In this document: in pieces, positions 55,062 to 62,750 of the stretch
Layout of the letters: each line of letters starts with the position of its first letter
How positions within the stretch are numbered: position 1 is the stretch's first letter
Assembly: GCF_024649945.1 (NCBI RefSeq)
Contig: NZ_JANKMS010000004.1
Coordinates: 248,001 to 312,000, forward strand
Direction: 5' to 3'
Source of the DNA: Flavobacterium panacis
GTDB lineage: Bacteria > Bacteroidota > Bacteroidia > Flavobacteriales > Flavobacteriaceae
DNA length: 64,000 nt
Program-made: the position numbers and the translations under genes
Notes under the pieces: generated by a model
What the model was told of the DNA's origin: nothing
The model's database searches: none
Seen by the model: the letters and a program-made list of their open reading frames with translations, nothing else

Positions 55062-56321
55062 TTATACCGAAGCGGACAATTTTGTTTTACCTTCAAAAAT
55101 ATTTTCCATAAGCGCTACATTACTTGGACAGATGTAAGCACATGCACCACATTCAATACAATCTTGCAGGTTGAAATTTTGAAGCGCTTTAAGATCGTTG
55201 TCAATATTGTGCCTTACGAATTCTAAAGGCATTAGTTTCTGCGGACATACGTCAATACAAAGGCCACATTTAATGCAGTTATTTTCAGTTGATTTCAGTT
55301 TTTTCAAAATCAATAAACCACCAGATCCTTTTTCTACGGGTTGCAAAGGCGAATCAATACTTTTTCCCATCATTGCACCTCCCATAACCAAAGTCTGGTT
55401 TTCGGGATTCCAACTGTTGCCTGTGAGCTTTAAAATATGATGGATCGGCGTACCTATTTTTACTCTGAAGATGCCGCTATTCGATGTATTGTTTCCAGAA
55501 ACAGTAAGAATACGGTCTATCATAGGGCGTGATTTAAAAACGGCGTTGTAAACAGCACGCAGTGTTCCGATGTTATTTACCAAAATGCCATGTTGGGAAG
55601 GAATCGTTCCTTTACGAAGTTCTAGTTTTGTAATCGATTTAATAAGCTGTAATTCACCTCCCTGCGGGTAAGTATCAGGAAGAATTTTGACTTTAATCGG
55701 CAGCTGTATTTTTTCTGCATTTTCTAAAAGATGTGCCTTTAGTGATGTATTGTGTTTTTCAATACCAAAAACTATTTCGTCTGCTTCAAGGACATTTTGT
55801 AAAACTTTAGCAGCCTGTAAAAGTTCGGAGACTTCATATTTCATCAGCGCCGTATCACTACTGAGATAAGGCTCACATTCAGCACCGTTAAAAATCAGTG
55901 TATTAATTTTTTCTTTTGCGACATTGTATTTTAAATGCGTAGGGAACTGTGATCCTCCAGCTCCGTGAACACCGCAATTAAGCAGTATTTCCTGTAGCAA
56001 TTCTAAATTTATTCCCGAAGATCCCAAATAAGGCGCAGAAAAGGTCGTTTCCTTGAAATCATTAATCAAATGAATAAAGGTCTTATTTCCAATTTCGGTA
56101 AAAGCATTTATAATTCCTGAAACAGGAGCATGTATTTGCCCCGAAACACTATCATATCCTGATGCAATCAGCTGATATTTTTTGACGGTTTCTCCAATTT
56201 TTACAACGGCTTTCATCAATCCTCTATAACCGGAAAGCGGCATATAAAAGTCTGCCGGATCTGGTATCGATTCGATTTGTTTCTTCTTTGTTTCTTTCTT
56301 TAAAGAAGGTATTGAAAGCAT
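55062..56321 (-). CDS. rnfC: RnfC-like electron transport subunit
   Basis: This 419-residue peripheral subunit oxidises NADH in Rnf systems. The N-terminal part has an RnfC barrel-sandwich domain, GAGGSQFPTHLKY and FNGAECEPYL for NADH/FMN binding (about 115-160), and two 4Fe-4S sets at Cys349/352/355/359 and Cys388/391/394/398. The stop lies 10 bp from the chosen rnfD start, and the gene start overlaps apbE by 22 bp. It has no membrane anchor. It should deliver electrons from NADH to the membrane subunit. Confidence 0.9.
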   Translation of the reverse strand: MLSIPSLKKETKKKQIESIPDPADFYMPLSGYRGLMKAVVKIGETVKKYQLIASGYDSVSGQIHAPVSGIINAFTEIGNKTFIHLINDFKETTFSAPYLGSSGINLELLQEILLNCGVHGAGGSQFPTHLKYNVAKEKINTLIFNGAECEPYLSSDTALMKYEVSELLQAAKVLQNVLEADEIVFGIEKHNTSLKAHLLENAEKIQLPIKVKILPDTYPQGGELQLIKSITKLELRKGTIPSQHGILVNNIGTLRAVYNAVFKSRPMIDRILTVSGNNTSNSGIFRVKIGTPIHHILKLTGNSWNPENQTLVMGGAMMGKSIDSPLQPVEKGSGGLLILKKLKSTENNCIKCGLCIDVCPQKLMPLEFVRHNIDNDLKALQNFNLQDCIECGACAYICPSNVALMENIFEGKTKLSASV

Positions 56322-57238
56322 TCTGTAAGTGTTTTTTTGTTGTCGTTGTCTATTATAAAATAATCAAAATCGAAATGTTTTTTTAATTCGGCTGCCACTT
56401 CATTTCGCATTGAAGCGGGAACCGTGAAAAGCGCTGTGGATAGGATATCTCCTAAAAAAGCACTTTTTGTGAGAACTCCTGTCTGTACGGTTTCGGCAGG
56501 ATATCCAGAAACACAATTCAGGATATGACCATATTTTTTTCCGTCGATTATCAGATGATTATCCACACTCCCCGAAAGGCTGAATGTTTGTGAATGGATC
56601 TGTAATCCCGCTTTTAATCGATCTTTCACAAAAGGATCTGGAATATTAATTTTCCATGTAGGATGAGAATTATCATTCAAGGATGAAATAGTACTGCCTC
56701 CTGCATTTATTATAGCATCTGTAACGCCTTGTTGTTTCAGAAACTCTATAGTTTTGTCCACTGCAAAAGCTTTTATAAACGAGCCCGTAATGATTTCCTG
56801 ATCAGCATCTATTTTAACGCTCAGACCGTCTGTAACAATGGACCTAAAATTGACTTTTTTAAGCGCAGCTGCAATTTCGTCACTTTTCGGAAGCTTAAAA
56901 TTATCTTCTTTGTAAAATCCCCAGAGTTTGAGTAACGGCATGCATGTAATATCATAGTGCCCTTTCGTAATTGCCGAAACTTTTTTAATGGTATTAATCA
57001 TTTCGATACAGCTTTGATCAACTTCTGTCCATTTTCCGTGCATTTCATTAATGCGGCTGAAATACGAACCAGATACGTATGAATTGTACTTTCTGTCTAT
57101 TTCTTCAAGTACTTCAAAGGATCGATCTAAAAGCTGTTCACCAAATAAGATAGGAATTTTAATTTTACAATTGCAATGAAAAATTCTTCGGGTCTGGGCT
57201 AAATATTGTTTAGGAACTTTCTGAAGCATTTTCTTCAT
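56300..57238 (-). CDS. apbE: FAD:protein FMN transferase (ApbE family)
   Basis: This 312-residue ApbE-type enzyme attaches FMN through a phosphoester to threonine or serine of redox proteins such as RnfD/RnfG. Family motifs seen are YNSYVSGSYFSRIN, GHYDITCMPLLKLWGF, IITGSFIKAFAVD (the KGYAVD-type motif) and INAGGST. The N-terminus lacks a clear signal peptide or lipobox, which is odd because the acceptor side is usually periplasmic. It overlaps rnfC and the upstream membrane gene, which supports one operon. Confidence 0.88.
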   Translation of the reverse strand: MKKMLQKVPKQYLAQTRRIFHCNCKIKIPILFGEQLLDRSFEVLEEIDRKYNSYVSGSYFSRINEMHGKWTEVDQSCIEMINTIKKVSAITKGHYDITCMPLLKLWGFYKEDNFKLPKSDEIAAALKKVNFRSIVTDGLSVKIDADQEIITGSFIKAFAVDKTIEFLKQQGVTDAIINAGGSTISSLNDNSHPTWKINIPDPFVKDRLKAGLQIHSQTFSLSGSVDNHLIIDGKKYGHILNCVSGYPAETVQTGVLTKSAFLGDILSTALFTVPASMRNEVAAELKKHFDFDYFIIDNDNKKTLTECFQYLL

Positions 57239-57539
57239 CGTTTGTTTCTACAACAGTTTTGGACTTATTTTTCAGCGCTTTAAAATTGATGCTTCCAGTA
57301 TGTATGATCTGAAAATAAAGATTGTTGTTTTTCCATTTACGGTTAACAGAATCATATTCCAATTTCTGAACTTCGAATTGCTGCGAAAAAGCATTTTCTG
57401 CTTCCTGTCTAAGTTTTAGGGCTTCTTTCTGGTCTTCTTTTTCTTTAATCAGATTTTCCCAGAAACTGCGTTGTCCGAAAATAAGCAATAGAATTCCCAG
57501 AAAATACAGCGCAATATATTTCGTTTTTATTTTAATCAT
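57210..57539 (-). CDS. Small single-span membrane protein of the redox operon
   Basis: This 109-residue protein starts at ATG 57539 (MIKIKTKY); the longer frame from 57611 starts in noncoding-looking sequence. One transmembrane helix (about 8-22, YIALYFLGILLLIFG) is followed by a coiled-coil-like charged stretch and a small beta-like part with YFQIIHTGSINFKAL. The end overlaps apbE by 29 bp, so translation is coupled. I do not recognise it. It might be a scaffold or a stand-in for a missing Rnf subunit such as RnfG, though no flavinylation motif is seen. Confidence 0.65.
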   Translation of the reverse strand: MIKIKTKYIALYFLGILLLIFGQRSFWENLIKEKEDQKEALKLRQEAENAFSQQFEVQKLEYDSVNRKWKNNNLYFQIIHTGSINFKALKNKSKTVVETNDEENASESS

Positions 57540-57739
57540 TTTTGAAGAAAAGTTACAGTAATGGTGGCTTTTCAAAAATAAAACACCTCTGCTGAAAAGT
57601 AGTAAAATCAATGCTTCATTGAGTTTGTCAATGATGAATTGAATTGGTCATCACGTTATTTCTACTGGCTTTACGTTTTATTATGAAAATAATAATGATA
57701 AGATAAAAGTTTTATAAAAAGATTCAATTAGAGATTTTT

Positions 57740-58435
57740 TTATCTAATATATTTTACTTTATCAGTATAACGTATTGGAGCTTCAGGATTTTCATCTGGA
57801 TATCCCAATGCAACTGTTATGGCGATTTGATAATCTGAAGGAATATTTAATAGATGTATCAGATCGATATTGGAAGTATGATTTAGAAAAGGTACTATTC
57901 CTCCCAACGGGCAAGTTCCAAGATTATGGGCGTGCGCTGCCAGCATAATATTCTGCAATAAAAGACCACAATCTAATAAAGTTGGTAATGTCCCAGTTCC
58001 TTTTATAGCTCTTGCAATGACAATTAAAACTGGAGCATGATAATTGACACTATGATTTTCAGAGTCTGTTATCTCTTTTTTTTCGATTCTTAGGTAATCA
58101 ATATGCCGTTTGGAAATCTCTTTAAGTATATCTGGATTTTGTATAACCCTGACTTCCCATGGCTGTGAATTAATTGCGCTTGGAGCAAAAATGCCACACT
58201 TCAATATGGTATCGAGTATTTCTTGCGGAATAGGTTGATCGGTATATTTACGAATAGATCTACGTGTTAGTATATTATCAATAATTGCATCTTGGTTATC
58301 ACCTTCATATACTGTCGGTTTGGTCTTAGGTTCATCGCAGGACGATGCTAGAAATGGCAGACTGCCTAACAAGCTTAACGTTCCTAATGAACCTAAAAAG
58401 GAAGATCTGCTCATTGTTTTTTGATCCTGTGGCAT
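57740..58435 (-). CDS. Exported nitroreductase-family lipoprotein (2)
   Basis: This 231-residue protein has a signal sequence (SRSSFLGSLGTLSLLGSL) and a lipobox LASSC (near residue 33). The nitroreductase domain carries RRSIRKYTDQPIP, APSAINSQPWEVRVI and LGTCPLGGIVPFLNH. It is similar along its length to the nitroreductase at 53305-53955, including an R(Y)xxKVKxI end. The two bracket the small membrane protein, apbE, rnfC and rnfD, all on the minus strand. It may be the first gene of the redox operon or share a transcript with yddG 34 bp upstream. Confidence 0.85.
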   Translation of the reverse strand: MPQDQKTMSRSSFLGSLGTLSLLGSLPFLASSCDEPKTKPTVYEGDNQDAIIDNILTRRSIRKYTDQPIPQEILDTILKCGIFAPSAINSQPWEVRVIQNPDILKEISKRHIDYLRIEKKEITDSENHSVNYHAPVLIVIARAIKGTGTLPTLLDCGLLLQNIMLAAHAHNLGTCPLGGIVPFLNHTSNIDLIHLLNIPSDYQIAITVALGYPDENPEAPIRYTDKVKYIR

Positions 58436-58469
58436 ATTGTATAGTTGTTAGATGATAAGAAATTTTTTG

Positions 58470-59369
58470 CTACTCTTTCTTCAAAGTCTTTTTTGTTGAA
58501 AGCCAGCAGAGAATAGACCCCGTGCAGACGAATAATGCGCCCTGCCAGAAAGACAATCCGAGAGAAGTAGATAATAGGAAAGAAGAAAGTAAGGATGATA
58601 ATACAGGTGTGAAATAAGAAGCACCTGCAAGAGCAGTAACATTTCCATGCATAATTCCTATATTCCATGCTGCATATCCAAAACCCATAGCGCATCCAGC
58701 GAGTAGAAGGTAAGTTATGGATGAAAAACTAAAATCCATAGATGGCTGTTCGTAGACAAAAAGATATTTAATCCATAATACAACGGCAACGAGCATAAAA
58801 AAGAAAGTAATGCCATTAACACCATTGGAAATACGGATAGTGACAACACAATATCCTGCCCATAAGAGTGCTCCTAAAAAAGCTAAGCCATAACTTAAAG
58901 GATTTTTTTCAATATTTGACAGCATTTCTGAAACATTAAATCCTTGTTCTCCGCCTAAAACCCAGACTATGCCCAACATTGATATTAAGATTCCAGGAAG
59001 AATCAGCCAGTTTGCTTTTTTGGAAGTAAAAAGAACCGTAGCAATCATTGTAAAAGTGGGCCATAGATAATTGACCATGCCCACTTCTATAGCTTGTCTA
59101 CTGTTTTCTGAATAACCAATTGATAAAGCCAGACATAACTCATAAGACACCATTAACAAAGCTCCAAAAAATAAATATTTTTTTGGGAATTTTGCTAATG
59201 GCGTCCATTTCATACTGAAGAATAAGAATATAGACGCAGTAGTGTAAATCATTGCCGCTCCTGCAGTTGCTCCAAAAGAATGACTCACTTCCTTAATTAA
59301 TCCCACGATGGAGCTCCATAAAATAATGGCGCAGAATCCGATAGCGGTGGCTTTTGATTGTTTGATCAC
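58470..59369 (-). CDS. yddG: Aromatic amino acid exporter YddG (DMT/EamA family)
   Basis: This 299-residue ten-helix inner-membrane exporter is closely similar in pattern to Escherichia coli YddG: KATAIGFCAIILWSSIVGLI, SYELCLALSIGYSENSRQAIEVGMVNYLWP, WVLGG, FGYAAWNIGIMHGNV and ASYFTPVLSS. It exports aromatic amino acids and related compounds. It starts 9 bp after the DJ-1 gene stop, so the two are likely one transcription unit. Confidence 0.92.
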   Translation of the reverse strand: MIKQSKATAIGFCAIILWSSIVGLIKEVSHSFGATAGAAMIYTTASIFLFFSMKWTPLAKFPKKYLFFGALLMVSYELCLALSIGYSENSRQAIEVGMVNYLWPTFTMIATVLFTSKKANWLILPGILISMLGIVWVLGGEQGFNVSEMLSNIEKNPLSYGLAFLGALLWAGYCVVTIRISNGVNGITFFFMLVAVVLWIKYLFVYEQPSMDFSFSSITYLLLAGCAMGFGYAAWNIGIMHGNVTALAGASYFTPVLSSLLSSFLLSTSLGLSFWQGALFVCTGSILCWLSTKKTLKKE

Positions 59370-59378
59370 TTTTACTGA

Positions 59379-60056
59379 TTATAATTGCTGTAATTCTTTT
59401 AAAATTGCTTCTCCAACTCCCTTTGCAGAAAATGGATTTTGGCCTGTAACCAATCGCTGATCTACAGTTACATGAGGCTGCCAAGAACCCGAACCTTCCC
59501 ATTTTGCACCACGTTCAATCATGGTTGTTTCAATAAGAAATGGAACTACATTTTCGAGTTTCATTTCTATTTCTTCTTCGTTGGTAAAAGAATTTACTTT
59601 TTTTCCTTCTACCAAATATTTCCCATTGCTGAGTTTTATATTTACTAATCCAGAAGGTCCATGACAAACAGCTCCAACCACACCGTTGTTTTCATAAATT
59701 TTTCTGGTTATTTCCTGCAGTTCGGTATTGTCAGGAAGATCCCAAACCGTTCCATGTCCTCCCACATAATAAACAGCTTTATAATCTTCGGTATTTATTT
59801 CAGAAGGGATAAAGGTATTTTCTCTTTTATTTTTATAGATTTCATTTTCCCAAAACTCTTTGTTGGTTGGGTCACTTAAATCAAAATAATCTACTGGAGA
59901 TTCTCCTCCTTTAGGACTTACAAAATCAATTTCATAACCTGCATCAACTAACACTTTCCAAGGATGAGAAAGTTCTTGAAGGTGATAACCTGTGGTTTTT
60001 TCTGTATTGCCAATTTTTCCATGGCTGGTAAGTACGAAAAGAATTTTTTTCTTCAT
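59379..60056 (-). CDS. DJ-1/PfpI family protein (Hsp31/glyoxalase-III-like)
   Basis: This 225-residue cytoplasmic protein is of the DJ-1/PfpI superfamily, with the nucleophile-elbow Cys in GAVCHGPSG (near residue 130), GGHGTVWDLPDN, and an N-terminal TEKTTGYHLQE motif shared with Hsp31-like members. Relatives act as chaperones, glyoxalases or deglycases for methylglyoxal stress. It is headed by a near-consensus promoter (60082-60112) with a Crp-like palindrome further upstream. It precedes yddG by 9 bp. Confidence 0.88.
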   Translation of the reverse strand: MKKKILFVLTSHGKIGNTEKTTGYHLQELSHPWKVLVDAGYEIDFVSPKGGESPVDYFDLSDPTNKEFWENEIYKNKRENTFIPSEINTEDYKAVYYVGGHGTVWDLPDNTELQEITRKIYENNGVVGAVCHGPSGLVNIKLSNGKYLVEGKKVNSFTNEEEIEMKLENVVPFLIETTMIERGAKWEGSGSWQPHVTVDQRLVTGQNPFSAKGVGEAILKELQQL

Positions 60057-60081
60057 GTTTATTTATTTAAAAATGCAAACA

Positions 60082-60112
60082 CAAAGTTTTTGATAAAAAT
60101 ATTTAATTCAAA
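60082..60112 (-). promoter_or_regulatory. Promoter of the DJ-1/yddG unit: TTTG-N19-AAACTTTG
   Basis: On the minus strand a -33 TTTG (60112-60109) and a -7 AAACTTTG (60089-60082; one mismatch to TAnnTTTG) are spaced by 19 bp, as usual for Flavobacterium. The start site would lie near 60075, about 20 nt before the ATG. Confidence 0.5.
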
Positions 60113-60120
60113 GGATTTAA

Positions 60121-60149
60121 ATCACGGCAATAACGTGATATAGATCACG
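60121..60149. promoter_or_regulatory. Crp/Fnr-like operator (CGTGA-N6-TCACG) with a third half-site
   Basis: CGTGATATAGATCACG (60134-60149) follows the Crp-type pattern GTGA-N6-TCAC, and another ATCACG arm lies at 60121-60126. The palindrome centre is about 66 bp upstream of the predicted DJ-1 start site, a class I activation distance, and it overlaps the stop codon of the Crp/Fnr gene. Confidence 0.5.
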
Positions 60150-60717
60150 GCATAGAATTAGAAATACGGCTGAGCGTTTCCCTTGTAATTCCAAGATATG
60201 ATGCAATAATGGATTTAGGAAGACGTTTCATCAGCATAGGGTACTGCTGTACAAAAATTTCATAATGTTTCCTTGCATCATTGGAAAGCATGGAAACAAG
60301 ACGTCTTTGGAAAGCAGCATAAGCAGCTTCAATCTTTTTTCTGAAAAAATAATTAATTTCTGGAAATTCCCTACAGAGCTTCTCACGATCTTCAAAAGAG
60401 ATTGCAAGTACCTCGCAGTTCTCCAAAGATGTAATATTTAGCGTTGCGGCACCATTTTTGAAATAAGCGTCATAATCGCTGACCCACCAGTCCTCAACTG
60501 CAAAACGAATGATTTTTTCCTTTCCGTCTTCAAGAAGGTAAGAGGCTTTTAAGCATCCTTTAAATACCCAATATTCATGCGATACCAGATCTCCACTACT
60601 GATAATAATACTGTTCTTTAAGATTTTCCTTGCCTTAAAAAACGAGTATACATAGTCAAAAGTCTTATCATCTATCGGCGATATTTTTTCGATGTGTTGT
60701 CTAAAGTGCTCTTTCAT
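60145..60717 (-). CDS. Crp/Fnr family transcriptional regulator
   Basis: This 190-residue regulator has a cyclic-nucleotide-binding-like beta-roll (about 20-130) with IISSGDLVSHEYWVFKGCLKASYLLEDGKEKIIRFAVEDWW and a C-terminal helix-turn-helix (LPKSIIASYLGITRETLSRI). FNR cysteine clusters are absent, and the cAMP pocket is not clearly conserved, so the ligand is unknown. The gene ends over a Crp-like operator that faces the DJ-1/yddG promoter. Confidence 0.9.
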   Translation of the reverse strand: MKEHFRQHIEKISPIDDKTFDYVYSFFKARKILKNSIIISSGDLVSHEYWVFKGCLKASYLLEDGKEKIIRFAVEDWWVSDYDAYFKNGAATLNITSLENCEVLAISFEDREKLCREFPEINYFFRKKIEAAYAAFQRRLVSMLSNDARKHYEIFVQQYPMLMKRLPKSIIASYLGITRETLSRISNSMP

Positions 60718-60929
60718 TGAGATATGCTGTGGATTTTAGTACTAAATATATAAAAGCTCTCTACTATTTTATTTGGCGGATATATCAAATACTGCCAGAT
60801 GATTCAGCAAAGTATTAAAAGGCATAGAGTAATAGAAAATTTAGTTGTCGACCTTTTTCTTTTAAAATTTGATTTTTTGAAGACTTGTTAATGCTGACCC
60901 AGACAAAACTTTTTTCAGTAACAATGAAT

Positions 60930-61391
60930 TTATAGATTTATGTTGTGCAGATTTTTTATCTCCGACATTACAAAAGTGCTCTGCGTACTACCAATACTTT
61001 CGACTGATCCTAATTTATTAAAGACAAAATTCTGATAATTTTTCATATCCTTGGCGAAGACCTTAAGTATAAAATCATAATCTCCTGAAATATTATAACA
61101 TTCCACCACTTCATCGATTTTCATAATATCCTCCACAAAGCTATTGCCGATATTTCGGTCATGCTGTTTGAGCTTTATATTACAGAAAACAATAAATCCG
61201 TGGCCAAATTTCTGATGGTCAATTAAGGCAATATATTTCTTGATATAACCATTATTTTCCAACCTTTTTACACGTTGAAGTACAGGAGTTGGGGAGAGAT
61301 TTACCTGCGCAGCAAGTTCCTTGATGGTATAGCTTGAGTTGTTTCCTAATATTTTTAGTAAAAGCAGATCGGTTGTATCGAGTTCTTCCAT
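60930..61391 (-). CDS. Lrp/AsnC family transcriptional regulator
   Basis: This 153-residue feast/famine regulator has an N-terminal helix-turn-helix (LDTTDLLLLKILGNNSSYTIKELAAQVNLSPTPVLQRVKRLE, about 4-45) and a C-terminal RAM ligand-binding domain (about 65-145). It is divergent from the SBF-type transporter, with a 150-172 bp shared region, so that transporter is a likely target. Amino acids are the usual ligands. Confidence 0.92.
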   Translation of the reverse strand: MEELDTTDLLLLKILGNNSSYTIKELAAQVNLSPTPVLQRVKRLENNGYIKKYIALIDHQKFGHGFIVFCNIKLKQHDRNIGNSFVEDIMKIDEVVECYNISGDYDFILKVFAKDMKNYQNFVFNKLGSVESIGSTQSTFVMSEIKNLHNINL

Positions 61392-61515
61392 AGAATAAAA
61401 AACTTTTTAAGTTTCAAAAATACATTTAAAAAAGTAAATAATACTTTTTTTGTCTCGTAAAACAGCTGAATTCTCCTAAGTGAGAGTATAAGCTAGCTTT
61501 TTTGGTTGTATAAGA

Positions 61516-61523
61516 TAACTTTG
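61516..61523 (+). promoter_or_regulatory. -7 box TAACTTTG upstream of the SBF-type transporter
   Basis: This is a perfect TAnnTTTG match, 40 bp before the chosen ATG at 61563. No clear -33 TTG lies at normal spacing, which may indicate activator dependence. The divergent Lrp-type regulator is the candidate. Confidence 0.5.
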
Positions 61524-61562
61524 CGTAGAGAATTAAGCTGAGTGAAATTTCAGTTTATTTTA

Positions 61563-62603
61563 ATGGACGAATATATTAAAAGCACATTTACATTGAAGAA
61601 GTTATCAAATTTATTAAGTAAAGCAGGTTTAGATGGTTTCCTGTTAATGATTGGCACCATGATTCTGCTGGCTTATTTTTTGCCAAAGCCTGGCATGGTC
61701 AAAGAACCTGTTTCGTTAGAAGAGATTGCCAATATAGGCGTATCTTTTATTTTCTTGTTTTACGGTGTACGTTTGAGTGTTGATAAACTAAAAGCGGGAC
61801 TTGCCAACTGGAAAATGCACATTGTGGTACAGTTGACAACCTTTTTGTTTTTTCCGTTAATTGTTTTGGCAATTCGCCCTTTGTTGGTTAATAATGGTTT
61901 CGAGCTATTGTGGTTGGGTGTATTTTTTCTAGCCGCTTTACCATCTACAGTTTCTTCTTCCGTGGTCATGGTTTCCATCGCTAGAGGCAACATTTCTGCT
62001 GCCATTTTCAACGCGAGTATTTCCAGTTTGATTGGAGTAGTGGTGACACCGCTCTGGGTTGGGCTCTTCATCGCTTCTGCAACAGGTGATTTTGATGCCA
62101 CTGATATCTTCATAAAACTGATTTTACAAGTCTTGCTGCCTGTCATCATTGGCATTAGCCTGAACTCTCGTTTTGGTGCCACTGCTGAAAAATATAAGAA
62201 ACAGCTCAAATATTTCGATCAGGGAATTATTCTTACCATCATTTACACGTCGTTTTGCAAGTCATTCTCTCAACATCTTTTCGAAGGCTTCACTGCCCTT
62301 GAACTTGTCGGACTCGCGATAGGGATGATGGCTTTGTTTTTTGCCGTATTCTTTTGCGTGGGATTGCTCAGCCGTTTATTTAGCTTTTCAGATGAAGACC
62401 GTATTACTGTTTTGTTTTGCGGATCTAAAAAGTCATTGGTGCATGGTACCGTTATGTCAAAAGTGCTTTTTCAGCATAGTGCGATCACCGGTATAGTACT
62501 TTTGCCACTCATGCTTTATCATGCGCTGCAATTGATTGCCGCAAGTATCATCGCTCAGCGTTTGGCTCGACGAAAAGAATCCCAAATGCCAAGCCAGAGC
62601 TAA
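61563..62603 (+). CDS. Bile acid:sodium symporter family (SBF-like) transporter
   Basis: This 346-residue protein has about ten helices and belongs to the SBF_like branch (YfeH type), not the classical ASBT branch. I choose ATG at 61563 (MDEYIKST); the longer frame starts with GTG at 61542. Landmarks are VSFIFLFYGVRLS, LAALPSTVSSSVVMVSIARGN and FCGSKKSLVHGTVMS. The substrate is unknown. It is divergent from an Lrp-type regulator and is followed by two hairpins. Confidence 0.88.
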   Translation: MDEYIKSTFTLKKLSNLLSKAGLDGFLLMIGTMILLAYFLPKPGMVKEPVSLEEIANIGVSFIFLFYGVRLSVDKLKAGLANWKMHIVVQLTTFLFFPLIVLAIRPLLVNNGFELLWLGVFFLAALPSTVSSSVVMVSIARGNISAAIFNASISSLIGVVVTPLWVGLFIASATGDFDATDIFIKLILQVLLPVIIGISLNSRFGATAEKYKKQLKYFDQGIILTIIYTSFCKSFSQHLFEGFTALELVGLAIGMMALFFAVFFCVGLLSRLFSFSDEDRITVLFCGSKKSLVHGTVMSKVLFQHSAITGIVLLPLMLYHALQLIAASIIAQRLARRKESQMPSQS

Positions 62604-62637
62604 ACGTTTGTTATTGCTCAACCTATCATAAAATTTT

Positions 62638-62672
62638 TTCTCTCATCCTTTACCACTGAAAGGATGAGAGAA
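62638..62672. terminator. 14-bp hairpin after the SBF-type transporter
   Basis: TTCTCTCATCCTTT pairs perfectly with AAAGGATGAGAGAA around a 7-nt loop. T-rich sequence lies on the left side, so it can serve the minus-strand gene; the following hairpin serves the plus strand. Confidence 0.75.
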
Positions 62673-62677
62673 GTAAC

Positions 62678-62702
62678 AAAGGATCTTCGTATCCTTTTTT
62701 TT
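62678..62702 (+). terminator. Second intrinsic terminator, tandem
   Basis: AAAGGAT / ATCCTTT with a 6-nt loop, running directly into a T-tract. It repeats the AAAGGAT word of the previous stem, so the two stems could pair alternatively. Confidence 0.7.
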
Positions 62703-62750
62703 GTTAGATAGAAGTTGAATTATTTAATTACCTTTTATTTATTTGAAATT

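Noticed and set aside
54852..55226. 124-codon plus-strand frame across the rnfD/rnfC junction
   Set aside because: It is antisense to both genes, with no recognisable domain and composition typical of a reverse frame.
61760..62209. 149-codon minus-strand frame within the SBF-type transporter
   Set aside because: The plus-strand frame has clear transporter motifs. The reverse frame is a typical antisense shadow with repeated Lys/Met/Thr.
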